Assembly: GCA_003389325.1 (NCBI GenBank) | Contig: QQVE01000040.1 | Location: 1-64,000, forward strand | Length of the DNA stretch: 64,000 nucleotides | Source of the DNA: Planctomycetota bacterium | Lineage (GTDB): Bacteria > Planctomycetota > Planctomycetia > Pirellulales > PALSA-1355 | Direction of reading: 5' to 3' | Shown here: positions 26,222 to 35,480 of the stretch, in pieces | How the letters are laid out: every line of letters starts with the position of its first letter | Position numbering within the stretch: position 1 is the first letter of the stretch | Made by a program: the position numbers and the translations under genes | Notes under the pieces: generated by a model | What the model was told of the DNA's origin: nothing | The model's input: the letters and a program-made list of their open reading frames with translations, nothing else | Database searches by the model: none

Positions 26222-27553
26222 ATGAATCACGAGAATCCGATTGTCGACGTGCACATGTCGCCCCAGGGCGTTGTCAGCCGCCGCGGCTTCCTGCGCCGCT
26301 CGCTGGGCACCGGCGTCGGCCTGGCCGGCGCGATGGGCCTCGGCTGGCACGACCTGCTGATCGCCAAGGCCGACGAGGTGCGCAAGGCCGGCAAGTCGAT
26401 GATCCTGTTGTGGATGGACGGCGGCCCCAGCCAGTACGACACGTTCAATCCCAAGCCCGGCTCGAAGTACCAGGGTCCGGCCCACGCCATTCACACCAAG
26501 ATTCCCGGCGTGCAGTTTGCCGAATACTGGCCGAAAACGGCCCAGTCGCTCGACCGCATCGCCATGATTCGCTCGATGTCGAGCGACGAAAAGGATCACG
26601 AGCGGGCAATCGCCCTGGTGCGAACCGGCTATCACCTCAACCCCGCGGTGCGCTATCCGACCTGGGGCGCCGTCGTGGCCCGCGACCGCGAGCGGTTCGA
26701 GAGCGATCTGCCCAGCTTCGTCCGGATCGGCAAGCCACGGATCACCACGCGCGACGTCGACGCCGGCGTGCTGGGCGTGCGCTACAACCCCTTCAAGGTC
26801 GATACGCCGGGCGCCCTGCCGCCGAACGTCGCAGCTCCCGTCGAAGCCGACGTGGTGCGCCGCCGCCTGGCCCTGGCCGAGCGTCTCGACGCCGAGTTTG
26901 CCAAGACCGGCGCCACGGCCGCCGTCGACGAAAAGCAGGACGTCTACCGCCGCACGGCCCGCATGGTGCTCAGCCCGCAGGTGGGCGTGTTCGATCTTTC
27001 GGGCGAGCCCGACAAGTTGCGCGACGCCTACGGCCGCACGGAATTCGGCCAGGGATGCCTCCTGGCACGGCGGCTGGTCGAGACGGGCGTCAGCTTTGTC
27101 GAAGTGATCAGCACCGGCTCGACCGGCGACCAGGGTTGGGACACGCACAAAAAGGGCTTCGCCGAGAACCCGCTGTTGTGCAACGAAGTCGACCCCGCCT
27201 ACTCGACCCTGCTGGCCGACCTGGCCGATCGCGGGCTGCTGGAAAACACGCTGGTGGTGTGGATGGGCGAGTTCGGCCGCACTCCCAAGTTCAAGCCCGA
27301 CGGCGGCCGCGAGCACTACTCCGAAGGCTGGCAGGTCGGCTTCAGCGGCGCGGGCGTCCGCGGCGGACAGATCATCGGGGCCACCGATGCCGACGGCCTG
27401 CACGTGACCGACCGGCCGGTGGGCGTCAGCGACCTCTTCCAGACGTTCTGCCACGTGCTGGAAATCAACCCCGACGAAGAATACGTCACCGCCGACCGCC
27501 GACCCATCAAGATCGTCGAGCACGGTGAAGTGATCCGCGAGCTATTCTCGTAG
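26222..27553 (+). CDS. DUF1501 exported protein (Tat signal)
   Basis: A 443-residue protein starting at the ATG at 26222, immediately after the DUF1549 stop codon. A twin-arginine signal (SRRGFLRRSLGTGVGLAGAM) directs folded export. The mature part is the DUF1501 domain, related to the alkaline phosphatase/sulfatase superfamily (MILLWMDGGPSQYDTFNPKP near the N-terminus, WMGEFGRTPKFKPDGGREHY near the C-terminus). It lies in an operon with the DUF1549 protein, the typical planctomycete pairing. Enzymatic activity is unproven. Confidence 0.87.
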   Translation: MNHENPIVDVHMSPQGVVSRRGFLRRSLGTGVGLAGAMGLGWHDLLIAKADEVRKAGKSMILLWMDGGPSQYDTFNPKPGSKYQGPAHAIHTKIPGVQFAEYWPKTAQSLDRIAMIRSMSSDEKDHERAIALVRTGYHLNPAVRYPTWGAVVARDRERFESDLPSFVRIGKPRITTRDVDAGVLGVRYNPFKVDTPGALPPNVAAPVEADVVRRRLALAERLDAEFAKTGATAAVDEKQDVYRRTARMVLSPQVGVFDLSGEPDKLRDAYGRTEFGQGCLLARRLVETGVSFVEVISTGSTGDQGWDTHKKGFAENPLLCNEVDPAYSTLLADLADRGLLENTLVVWMGEFGRTPKFKPDGGREHYSEGWQVGFSGAGVRGGQIIGATDADGLHVTDRPVGVSDLFQTFCHVLEINPDEEYVTADRRPIKIVEHGEVIRELFS

Positions 27554-27621
27554 GGTGAAGTCCCGTATCGAACCTCGATACGCGCGGCGCGGCTGGTACG
27601 CCACAGTCGACTCATAGAAAA

Positions 27622-27669
27622 CGGCGTGCCTGCCAAGCGCAGTGCCAGAGCAGGCACGCCGATTTTGTT
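27622..27669. terminator. Bidirectional intrinsic terminator
   Basis: Perfect 12-bp stem CGGCGTGCCTGC (27622-27633) / GCAGGCACGCCG (27650-27661), 16-nt loop. ATTTTGTT follows on the plus strand and GAAAA precedes, giving a short U-run on both strands. It sits between the convergent DUF1501 and PqaA-like genes. Confidence 0.8.
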
Positions 27670-27690
27670 CACTTTTGTTCACTACCGCGC

Positions 27691-29118
27691 TCAGTCTGCT
27701 GCCCCGGCAGCGGCTTCCACCTCGACCGGCGGCGTCGGCTGCTCGTACTCGAACGGCAGCTCGTCGGGCACCACGTTGACTTGCGTGGTCACCTTCAGCG
27801 GCGGCGAAGGATTGTTGTCGTAGGTCAGTTCGACCATGAACGCCGTGAAGCCTTCCTCGGGCTTGTCCACTTTGCCGACGTAGGTGCCGTCGGCCTGCGG
27901 CTCCAGATCCTGGCTCTTCCAGACTTTGCCGATCGTGTCGACGCGGAAATCGCGGGCGTCGGGGTTCGTGGCGTGCCACAGCTTCACCGCCGCCGGCTTG
28001 TCGGCGGTCGTCACGTGCAGCGAGTTGTCGTCGCCGACCTTCCAGGAGTACTCGGGCAGCTTCTTGCCAGCGACGACCGAGTTGTAGAAGGACAGCAACG
28101 TGGCCGGCACGTCGGTGCCCCGCATGCTGTGATCGGCATTGGGCACGTACCGCAGCAACTTCGGCTCCGGCAGATCGTCGTAGTAGAACTGCGACGAAGT
28201 GGGCAGGAAGAATTGGTCTCCGGTGGCGTTGAGAATGTACTTGGGCATCGTGAAGCGATGGCGATACGAGTACGGCTCGACGATCTTCATCAACTTGGCG
28301 TACTGCGGTGAACCGCTCCAGTCCATGATGTTCTCGGCCACGTAGTCGCCGACCGCGGGCGCCCAGAACCCATAGGCCCGCCAGTGGTGCTCGAACGACG
28401 GCACGACGTTGAGCATATCGATCACGATCGGCGCGATGCCGATTACGCGCTTGTCGACCGCGGCAGTCGTCCAGGTCGTCCAGCCGCGCTTCGAGCCGCC
28501 GGCCACGACGAACTTGTCGACCTTGATCTTGCCGCCCTCGTCCGAGGCACAAAACGCGGTGATCGTATCCAGCGCTCGCACGGCGGCCTTGGTCATCGGC
28601 AACCGCAGCGGCCACTTTTCGTCGCCCGTGCGAAGGTACTTGTCCCAGGTGTAAGCGATGATCGCGTCTTCCTTGCGCTTCCGGGTCTCGCCTTTAAAGA
28701 CCAGAGGCTGATTGGGAACCATCTTCAGTTCGGTGATCACCGATTTGCTGCCCAGGGCCAACTGCGCGGTGAGCGGATCGGCACCCTTGGGCGGATCGCC
28801 GCCGTTGGAGCCGCCGCCGATGACCAGCAGACCCGTCGAGTTCTGCACGTCGTCGGGCTTGGTCATCACCATCCAGTGTTTCCACTCGGTGCGGTTGACC
28901 TCCTCGGTCGTGAGATACGTCTGCGACACCATCTCGATCACATAGGTCGTAAAGCCGCGGCCCTCGATCGTGTCAACGAGTTCCCAGCGGTAGGCCGGGT
29001 CGGGCTCGGCCACGTACTTGTCGAGTGCGGTCGGCTCCTCGCCGCGGGCGGAAGCTACAAACATCAGGCCGACCAACACGGCCAGGGTGCGGACTAGATG
29101 GAGAGGCAAACGGGACAT
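27691..29118 (-). CDS. PhoPQ-activated pathogenicity-related (PqaA-like) exported protein
   Basis: A 475-residue protein from the ATG at 29118 with a signal peptide (PLHLVRTLAVLVGLMFVASA). It matches the PhoPQ_related family of alpha/beta-hydrolase-like proteins: YVIEMVSQTYLTTEEVNRTE, FVVAGGSKRGWTTWTTAAVD (nucleophile-elbow-like Gly-x-Ser-x-x-Gly), NATGDQFFLP and VPNADHSMRGTD (acid and His). The pattern suggests an active periplasmic hydrolase, Ser-Asp-His. Family members are common in planctomycetes and unrelated to virulence there. It converges with the DUF1501 gene at the shared terminator. Confidence 0.87.
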   Translation of the reverse strand: MSRLPLHLVRTLAVLVGLMFVASARGEEPTALDKYVAEPDPAYRWELVDTIEGRGFTTYVIEMVSQTYLTTEEVNRTEWKHWMVMTKPDDVQNSTGLLVIGGGSNGGDPPKGADPLTAQLALGSKSVITELKMVPNQPLVFKGETRKRKEDAIIAYTWDKYLRTGDEKWPLRLPMTKAAVRALDTITAFCASDEGGKIKVDKFVVAGGSKRGWTTWTTAAVDKRVIGIAPIVIDMLNVVPSFEHHWRAYGFWAPAVGDYVAENIMDWSGSPQYAKLMKIVEPYSYRHRFTMPKYILNATGDQFFLPTSSQFYYDDLPEPKLLRYVPNADHSMRGTDVPATLLSFYNSVVAGKKLPEYSWKVGDDNSLHVTTADKPAAVKLWHATNPDARDFRVDTIGKVWKSQDLEPQADGTYVGKVDKPEEGFTAFMVELTYDNNPSPPLKVTTQVNVVPDELPFEYEQPTPPVEVEAAAGAAD

Positions 29119-29273
29119 GAAAACGATCCTCGTGAAAGTCGTGGACAAAAGCGATGCGTCTGCGGACACGCAGAGCTATGCAATGTAACTACCGGCGGCG
29201 CAAGGCTCAACACACTGCCCATGCCGCCACGGTGGGGTGGGGTTCATCGCCGAACGACCGCCGAGTCGCCAGA

Positions 29274-29303
29274 TTGACTTTTCAAATCGCGAATTGCTAG
29301 AAT
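29274..29303 (+). promoter_or_regulatory. Strong promoter of the second DUF1501 gene
   Basis: TTGACT (29274-29279), 18-bp spacer ending in TGC, TAGAAT (29298-29303): both boxes near consensus and an extended -10. It lies 66 bp before the ATG at 29370, which is preceded by an AAGGGGGG ribosome-binding site. Confidence 0.7.
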
Positions 29304-29369
29304 CCGCTTCCGATCAAAGCGTCTTGATATGTTTTTGATCGAGCCGCATCCGAGCCAAGGGGGGAATCC

Positions 29370-30749
29370 ATGTTCAGGGTGCATGCTGGAACGACGCGCA
29401 AGTATTGCGACGGATTGACGCGGCGGAGTTTCGTGCAGTTGGGCATCGCGGGCCTGGCTTCGGTCGGCCTGCCGCGGATTCTGGCGGCCAAGGAGGCCTC
29501 CCAGCAGTTCGGCCGTCCGCAGCGCGACACGGCCGTCATCATGCTCTGGCTCGATGGCGGGCCCAGCCACCTGGACATGTATGACATGAAGCCCGAGGCT
29601 CCGGCCGAATACCGGGGGCTCTGGAACCCGATTCGCACGAGTGTGCCGGGCATCGAGATCAGTGAGCTTTTCCCCCGACAGGCCAAGGTGGCCGACAAGT
29701 TCTCGCTCATCCGCTCGCTGCACCACGACAACGGCGACCACTTCACGGGCGCACACTACTTGCTGACGTCGCGCGACGGAGCCAGCGGCGGCGACACCAC
29801 CGGCAAGTATCCCTCGATCGCCTCGATCGCCACCAAGCTGCGCGGCCCGCGGCGCGAGGGCATGCCCGCCTACGCAGCCGTGCCCTACGCGGCCAGCGTC
29901 GGGCTGCGGCCGGGGTACTTCGGGGCCAACTACCTGGGCCACGCCTATAACCCGTTTGAAACCAACGGCGATCCCAACGATCCCAACTTCAAGGTCGACA
30001 ACATCCAGCTCAGCGACGCGCTCACGATCGATCGGCTCGAAGACCGCCGTGCGCTGTTGTCGCACTTCGACCGCCTTCGCCGCGACATGGACTCAAGCGG
30101 TGCCATGGAAACGATGGACCGCTTCGACCACAAGGCCTACGAAATGGTGGCAGGCGGCGCGGCCCGCCAGGCGTTCGACATCGGCGTCGAGGACGAGGCC
30201 ACGCGCGAAATGTACGGGCGGCATCCCTGGGGTCAGAGCACACTCTTGGCCCGCCGCCTCGTGGAAGCGGGTTCCACCTGGGTCACCGTGCACATGGGCG
30301 GCTGGGACCACCACTGGGATCTCAAGGCGGGCTACGAGCGCAACCTGCCGATCGTCGACGCGCTGGTGTCCGCGCTGTTTACCGATCTCGATCAGCGGGG
30401 GCTGCTGGACCAAACGCTGGTCATTCTCTGCGGCGAGTTCAGCCGCACGCCGCGCATGAACGACGGCGGCAACGGCGGACCGGCGGGCAGCATGGGCACC
30501 CCGGGACGCGATCATTGGGGCAATGCCATGAGCGTGCTGATCGGCGGCGGCGGCATCCACGGCGGACGCGTCGTCGGCGCAACCAATAGCCGCGGCGAAG
30601 TCCCCCAGGATCGGCCGGTCGAAGCGTGCGACCTGCACGCCACGATTTATCGCTGCCTGGGCATCGATCCCTCGGTGAGCTTCCTCAACCACGCCGGCCG
30701 CCCCGTGCCGGCGATCGACCGCGGCGAAGTTATCACCGAGCTACTCTAG
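29370..30749 (+). CDS. Second DUF1501 protein (Tat-exported), standalone
   Basis: A 459-residue DUF1501 protein with a twin-arginine signal (LTRRSFVQLGIAGLASVGLP) and the same domain landmarks as the copy at 26222 (VIMLWLDGGPSHLDMYDMKP, CGEFSRTPRMNDGG, RDHWGNAMSVLIGGGG). It has its own promoter and, unlike the first copy, no DUF1549 partner beside it. The two copies are diverged in sequence, so this is not a recent duplication. It is followed by the converging lyase gene. Confidence 0.87.
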   Translation: MFRVHAGTTRKYCDGLTRRSFVQLGIAGLASVGLPRILAAKEASQQFGRPQRDTAVIMLWLDGGPSHLDMYDMKPEAPAEYRGLWNPIRTSVPGIEISELFPRQAKVADKFSLIRSLHHDNGDHFTGAHYLLTSRDGASGGDTTGKYPSIASIATKLRGPRREGMPAYAAVPYAASVGLRPGYFGANYLGHAYNPFETNGDPNDPNFKVDNIQLSDALTIDRLEDRRALLSHFDRLRRDMDSSGAMETMDRFDHKAYEMVAGGAARQAFDIGVEDEATREMYGRHPWGQSTLLARRLVEAGSTWVTVHMGGWDHHWDLKAGYERNLPIVDALVSALFTDLDQRGLLDQTLVILCGEFSRTPRMNDGGNGGPAGSMGTPGRDHWGNAMSVLIGGGGIHGGRVVGATNSRGEVPQDRPVEACDLHATIYRCLGIDPSVSFLNHAGRPVPAIDRGEVITELL

Positions 30750-30800
30750 CGGCCTCGCGGAGTCGAGTGTCCCGCGGGCCTCCACCGCCCCGGCGGGCGT

Positions 30801-31733
30801 TCACGCCACTTGGGGCTTAGCCCCCAGTTCGGCCAAATACCCCGCAATCTGCTCCCGATGCTCTGGCCGAAACCGATGAAACGGCTCGGCCATGAAATCA
30901 TCGCAAACCCCGAGGCACGACAGCGCACACTTTAGCCCCTTGATAAACGCCGAGCCGTGCTTGCCAACCGAGTAGATCGTCTGGCCGATATGAATCACCC
31001 GAGCATGCAACTCGGCCACCTTCTCCAGGTCGCGCGCCAGCGCCGCCTCGTACAGGTCGACGTACAGCCGCGGAAAAAGATTCGCTCCGCCGTTCACGCC
31101 GCCGTGGGCGCCGAACAACACCGACTCGCCCAGCAGCTCCTCGGGCCCCACCAGCAACGAAAAGTCGGGACGCTCAGCGCAGATCGCCTTCAGCTTGTGA
31201 AAGTAGATCATCTGGGCCGAGCTGTCCTTCATGCCCACTACGCCGGGAATGTCGAGCGCCGCGGCCACGGTCGCCGGATCGAAGGTGATCTTGGTGTGGC
31301 TCGGCATGTTGTACAGAAACATCGGCAGCGGCATCTCGGCGGCGATGTCCTGCACGTACTCGAGCAGCTCGGGTTGTCCGGCCGGAAAGTAGTAGGGGGC
31401 CGACAACACAACGGCCTGCGCGCCCGCCTCGGCCGCGTGCTTTGCCAAGTTCACGCTTTCCACAAACGACGTGTCGGTCACGCCCACGAGCACCGGCACG
31501 CGCCCGCCGACCTGCCGGCAGACATGCGAAATGAACTCGCGGCGCAATCGATAGCTCAGGCTGGGCGCTTCACCGGTCGTGCCCAGGATGAACAGCCCGT
31601 GCACGCCTCCGGCCAGGATGTGCTCGACCAGCCGCTCGGCGCCGCCGGTGTCGAGCGTATCGCGATCGACAAGCGGTGTAACCACCGGCGGAATGACGCC
31701 ACGCAGCGGCTTGGGGAGTAGGGTCGCGTTCAC
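30801..31733 (-). CDS. Dihydrodipicolinate synthase/N-acetylneuraminate lyase family aldolase
   Basis: A 310-residue class I aldolase of the DapA/NanA fold. The Schiff-base lysine is K169 (PGVVGMKDSS), the proton-shuttling tyrosine Y141 (FLYNMPSH), and the carboxylate-binding GTTGE is at residues 51-55. These fix the family but not the substrate. The context, next to no lysine-biosynthesis gene, argues against DapA itself. It probably cleaves or condenses a 2-keto sugar acid with pyruvate in the cytoplasm. Confidence 0.87.
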   Translation of the reverse strand: MNATLLPKPLRGVIPPVVTPLVDRDTLDTGGAERLVEHILAGGVHGLFILGTTGEAPSLSYRLRREFISHVCRQVGGRVPVLVGVTDTSFVESVNLAKHAAEAGAQAVVLSAPYYFPAGQPELLEYVQDIAAEMPLPMFLYNMPSHTKITFDPATVAAALDIPGVVGMKDSSAQMIYFHKLKAICAERPDFSLLVGPEELLGESVLFGAHGGVNGGANLFPRLYVDLYEAALARDLEKVAELHARVIHIGQTIYSVGKHGSAFIKGLKCALSCLGVCDDFMAEPFHRFRPEHREQIAGYLAELGAKPQVA

Positions 31734-31963
31734 GGGTCAGATTCCTCGCTTGCGTGAGTTTCATGCGTGTTTCCGTCGAGTATGACCGCCGCCGTCGAGG
31801 CTGGCCAGCCCCGCGGCGCGCGATTCGCCGCGGCATTTTCGCGTGGCGCACTGATGCCCTTTAGCGCCGCGCGCCGGTGGGCTACGATTTGTTGGCGTCC
31901 CGCCGTTACGATTCCCATCCGTGCGAAACCTCGTGCGCTTGCTTTCCGGCCAAACCTGAACGG

Positions 31964-32872
31964 TTGACTACGAAACCGATTTCGCCCTACGTGTGGATGC
32001 TGCTGGGGTCGCTGGGCATTTCAGCCATGGCCACGCTGGTGCATGCGCTGGCCGGGCGCTGCGACTGGGAGGTGGTAGCCACGGTGCGCGCGGGCCTGGC
32101 CCTGATCATTTCCGGCGCGCTGGCCGTGCACGCCGGGGCTCCGCTGGTGGTCTTGCGTCCGCCGGTGATGTGGATGCGCAGCCTGGCCGGCACGGTCAGC
32201 CTGCTGTGCACGTTCTACGCGCTTTCGCGCTTGCCCAGCTCCGACGTGCTGACGTTGACCAACATGTTCCCGATTTGGGTGACTCTACTAAGTTGGCCGC
32301 TGGCCGGCATTGCACCAACCAAAGGGGCGTGGCTGGCCGTGGCCGTAGGTATCGCTGGGGTCGTGCTGGTGGCGCAGCCGCGCTTCGACGACGGCGGCCT
32401 GTTTCCAATTCTCGTGGCGATCACCGCCTCGTTCAGCACCTCGATCGCCATGTTCGGCCTGCACAAGCTGGGCCACGTCGATCCGCGGGCCATCGTGGCC
32501 CACTTTTCGGCCACGGCCCTGGTCGTTTGCTCAAGCTTGTTGGTACTCGGCCCCCACGACACGCCCAACCGCTGGCCGCAGTCGTCGCAAGCGCTCTTGA
32601 TCCTCGCCGGCGTGGGCGTGTGTGCCACGGCCGGCCAGCTGTTCCTCACCAAGGCCTTTGCCGCCGGACCGCCGGCCCGAGTGTCGGTCGTGGCCCTGAC
32701 GCAAGTGGCCTTCGCGATGATCTTCGAGACTATCTTTTTCGGCCACGCGTTCGCGCCGGAATCGCTGCTTGGCATCGTGCTGGTGCTCGCACCCACGGCC
32801 TGGTTATTGGCCACGCAGCGGCGGCCGAACCTGGCGGATCTTTCCAACGAGCCGCCCGCGCAATACGATTGA
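31964..32872 (+). CDS. EamA/DMT-superfamily transporter
   Basis: About ten hydrophobic segments arranged as two five-helix halves (for example WMLLGSLGISAMATLVHALA, ALIISGALAVHAG, VMWMRSLAGTVSLLCTFYAL, LAVAVGIAGVVLVAQP, LLGIVLVLAPTAWLLA) identify a drug/metabolite transporter-superfamily protein of about 300 residues. The start is unclear: a TTG at 31964 is chosen because the first helix begins soon after; an ATG at 31877 would add 29 unconvincing residues and an ATG at 31997 cuts into the first helix. Substrate unknown. Confidence 0.78.
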   Translation: MTTKPISPYVWMLLGSLGISAMATLVHALAGRCDWEVVATVRAGLALIISGALAVHAGAPLVVLRPPVMWMRSLAGTVSLLCTFYALSRLPSSDVLTLTNMFPIWVTLLSWPLAGIAPTKGAWLAVAVGIAGVVLVAQPRFDDGGLFPILVAITASFSTSIAMFGLHKLGHVDPRAIVAHFSATALVVCSSLLVLGPHDTPNRWPQSSQALLILAGVGVCATAGQLFLTKAFAAGPPARVSVVALTQVAFAMIFETIFFGHAFAPESLLGIVLVLAPTAWLLATQRRPNLADLSNEPPAQYD

Positions 32873-32909
32873 GGGGAGCCACGCACGACTCTCACCCGCT
32901 CGTTTGACC

Positions 32910-33467
32910 GTGACCTACCTGCAAGCACACCTGCTGATCGCCACGCCCGACCTGGCCGAGCCGTTCACGCGCAGCGTGGTGCTGCTGGTGCGCCACAACG
33001 AAGAAGGCGCCTTGGGGCTGATCCTCAACCATCGCACCAGCGCGCAGCTCGAAGAGGCCTGGAACAAGCTCAGCGACACGCCGTGTCATCGCCAGGCGCC
33101 GATCTATCTCGGCGGTCCGTGCGAGGGGCCGCTGGTCGCGCTGCACACGCAAGAGTTCCTGCTCGAGATCGAAGTCATGCAGGGGCTGTACTTCAGCGCC
33201 GAGAAGGACAAGCTCGAAACGCTCGCCGCGCAGACCGACGACCCGGGCGCGAGCGTCAAGTTCTTCGCCGGCTATTCCGGCTGGGCGGCCGGGCAACTGG
33301 AAAACGAGATCGCCCGCGGCAGTTGGTCGGTCATGCCCGCCAAGCCGGAACACGTCTTCTGGCACGAGGACGAACTCTGGAAGCGCGCCACGCGCTTCGT
33401 GGCCGATGCCGCCTGGCGTTCGACGCTGGGCATCAAGCACGTTCCGCCCGACCTGCGGGTCAACTAA
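32910..33467 (+). CDS. YqgE/AlgH family protein
   Basis: A 185-residue cytoplasmic protein starting at the GTG at 32910. The family pattern is clear: LLIATPDLAEPFTRSVVLLV, EGALGLILNHRT, IYLGGPCEGPLVALH, FFAGYSGWAAGQLENEIARG. The biochemical role of the family (DUF179) is not established. It lies 37 bp downstream of the transporter gene and may be co-transcribed. Confidence 0.87.
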   Translation: MTYLQAHLLIATPDLAEPFTRSVVLLVRHNEEGALGLILNHRTSAQLEEAWNKLSDTPCHRQAPIYLGGPCEGPLVALHTQEFLLEIEVMQGLYFSAEKDKLETLAAQTDDPGASVKFFAGYSGWAAGQLENEIARGSWSVMPAKPEHVFWHEDELWKRATRFVADAAWRSTLGIKHVPPDLRVN

Positions 33468-33532
33468 ACCCCGCTTCAAGACCTCTCCCGCGCGGGAGAG
33501 GTTGGCTTGAAGCGTGCTGTCGGCGAAGCGTT

Positions 33533-33802
33533 CTAGGCCGCCATGCGGTGCGGTTCGATCTCCTCGAACAGGTTGACCGTGCGGAGCATGTTTCCTTCCG
33601 AGTCGTAGAACTGCACGAGTCCCACGTCGATCATCCACATGGCCAAGAGCTCGTCGACGCGGTAGCTGCGAGCGACGTAGCGCCCCTCGTCGAGCATGAT
33701 CCGCTCGTCCATGTCGTACAGAACGTCCTCGTCGACGTCCAACTCGAGAAACGTACGATGGACGATGGTACGGATTTCGTCCGGGGTCGGATTCAATGTC
33801 AT
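33533..33802 (-). CDS. Conserved hypothetical protein (89 aa)
   Basis: The ATG at 33802 follows a strong AAGGAGG (33811-33817) at 8-nt spacing, which decides the start over a longer frame. The 89-residue acidic protein (MTLNPTPDEIRTIVHRTFLE to EEIEPHRMAA) has no signal peptide or membrane segment. No family recognised. It converges with the YqgE gene. Confidence 0.65.
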   Translation of the reverse strand: MTLNPTPDEIRTIVHRTFLELDVDEDVLYDMDERIMLDEGRYVARSYRVDELLAMWMIDVGLVQFYDSEGNMLRTVNLFEEIEPHRMAA

Positions 33803-34134
33803 GTTGGCAACCTCCTTGTTGCGTTTAGCCGCGACCTTCCATGTCGGGCTCCACTTGAGGAGCGTGAGTTTAGCGTGCGGCACAGGATTGATGAAGATGA
33901 AGTTTCCCGCGCCGCGCATCAGCTAACCTTCCGACTGATGTCGCGCCTGTGATATCAAGATCGGCTAGCGGCAAATCGGCTCTTGACCAAACTGCCAAGT
34001 TTGCGGTTCGTGCGGGCGCAGGGGGCGTTTGGCCGCGCGGCGCCGCCCGATTCTGGCCGTCGATTGACCAACGCTGGCAGTGCTGTCATCCTGATGGCAG
34101 CGACAAACTCAAGATTCTTCTGGAGCGTGGCGAC
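33803..34134. other. Divergent intergenic region, nothing certain
   Basis: 332 bp between the divergent hypothetical and MaoC genes. It holds the ribosome-binding site of the minus-strand gene. A TTGACC at 33983-33988 has no convincing -10 partner. Confidence 0.5.
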
Positions 34135-34599
34135 ATGGCAGGGCGAACCATTGGCGGCATCGACGAGCTTCGATCGCTCGTGGGGCAGGAAGTCGGACTG
34201 AGCGACTGGGTCAGCGTCACTCAAGAAATGATCGACAAGTTCGCCGACCTCACGGGCGATCACCAGTGGATCCACGTCGACGTCGAGCGTTCGAAAAGGG
34301 AAAGCCCCTTCGGCACCACGATCGCCCACGGCTTCCTCACGCTCTCGCTGCTGACCCGGCTGCATACCGATGCCGTGCAGTTCTCCGGCGAGCGAAAAAT
34401 GGGCATCAACTACGGGCTGAACCGCGTGCGGTTCGTCAGTCCCGTGCGGGCCGGCGCGCGCGTTCGAGCACGCAGCGCGGTGCAGAGCGTCGACGACTTC
34501 CGCGGCGGCGTGCAAGTGACGTGGAAGATCAACGTCGAAATGGAGAACGAAGACAAACCGGCCCTGGTGGCCGAGTGGATCGGGAGGATGTACGAATGA
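34135..34599 (+). CDS. MaoC-family (R)-enoyl-CoA hydratase/dehydratase
   Basis: A 154-residue hot-dog-fold protein from the ATG at 34135. The hydratase-2 motif with its catalytic Asp and His is present (FADLTGDHQWIHVD, then GTTIAHGFLTLSLL). Family members hydrate (R)-specific enoyl-CoA or act as Nodulation-N-like proteins. The stop overlaps the start of the haloalkane dehalogenase (ATGA), so translation is coupled. Confidence 0.88.
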   Translation: MAGRTIGGIDELRSLVGQEVGLSDWVSVTQEMIDKFADLTGDHQWIHVDVERSKRESPFGTTIAHGFLTLSLLTRLHTDAVQFSGERKMGINYGLNRVRFVSPVRAGARVRARSAVQSVDDFRGGVQVTWKINVEMENEDKPALVAEWIGRMYE

Positions 34600-35480
34600 C
34601 CGCCGCGCCGTCGCCGCACGACCCGCACCCGCGCAAGCGCGTCGACGCCGCGGGAGTCGACATGGCCTACGTCGACACCGGCTCCGGCCGTCCCGTGGTG
34701 TTCCTGCACGGCAATCCGACGTCGTCTTACTTGTGGCGCAACGTCATCCCGCACGTCGCTCCCGAGGCCCGCTGCCTCGCTCCCGATCTGGTCGGCATGG
34801 GCGACTCGGGCCCGACACCCGACGGCTCGTATCGATTTGTGGATCACGCGAAATACCTGGATGCCTGGTTCGAGGCCGTCGTGCCGGACGGGCCCGTGAC
34901 GGTGGTCGGGCATGACTGGGGCGGAGCGCTGGCGTTCCACTGGGCAGCGCGGCATCCAGACCGCGTGGCGGGATTGGCCTATATGGAAACGATCGTTTGT
35001 CCCATGACGTGGGACGACTGGCCCGAGGCCGCCCGCGGCATTTTTCAGGCCATGCGTTCGCCGGCCGGCGAAGCGATGGTGCTCGAAAAGAACGTATTCG
35101 TCGAGCGGATTCTGCCGGCCAGCGTGTTGCGAAAACTCAGCGAGGAGGAAATGGACGCGTATCGGCGTCCCTTTGCCGAGGCGGGCGAGAAGCGACGGCC
35201 CACGCTCACCTGGCCCCGCGAGATTCCGCTGGAAGGCGAACCGGCCGACGTGGTCGCCGTCGCCGAGGCATACGGCCGTTGGCTGCTTGAAGCGCCGCAG
35301 CCGAAGTTGTTTTTCAACGCCAATCCCGGCACGATTCTCGTCGGCCGTCAACGCGAGTTCTGCCGGCGTTTCGCCAATCAGCGCGAGGTCGAGATTCCCG
35401 GCGTTCACTTCGTGCAGGAAGACGCGGCCGAGGCGATCGGCGAAGCGGTCGCCGCGTTTCACCGCGGAATCGCCTCTTAG
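34596..35480 (+). CDS. dhaA: Haloalkane dehalogenase
   Basis: A 294-residue alpha/beta hydrolase. The catalytic set of the DhaA-type (HLD-II) subfamily is complete and at the family positions: nucleophile D107 in VVGHDWGGAL, acid E131 in YMETIVCP, base H271 in GVHFVQED, and the halide-stabilising pair N40 (HGNPTS) and W108. It hydrolyses carbon-halogen bonds, giving an alcohol and halide without cofactor. No signal peptide. Coupled to the upstream MaoC gene; the physiological substrate is unknown. Confidence 0.9.
   Translation: MTAAPSPHDPHPRKRVDAAGVDMAYVDTGSGRPVVFLHGNPTSSYLWRNVIPHVAPEARCLAPDLVGMGDSGPTPDGSYRFVDHAKYLDAWFEAVVPDGPVTVVGHDWGGALAFHWAARHPDRVAGLAYMETIVCPMTWDDWPEAARGIFQAMRSPAGEAMVLEKNVFVERILPASVLRKLSEEEMDAYRRPFAEAGEKRRPTLTWPREIPLEGEPADVVAVAEAYGRWLLEAPQPKLFFNANPGTILVGRQREFCRRFANQREVEIPGVHFVQEDAAEAIGEAVAAFHRGIAS

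Noticed and set aside
24588..27523. Long minus-strand frames opposite the DUF1549 and DUF1501 genes
   Set aside because: Composition typical of antisense GC-rich DNA; both plus-strand genes have signal peptides and conserved motifs.
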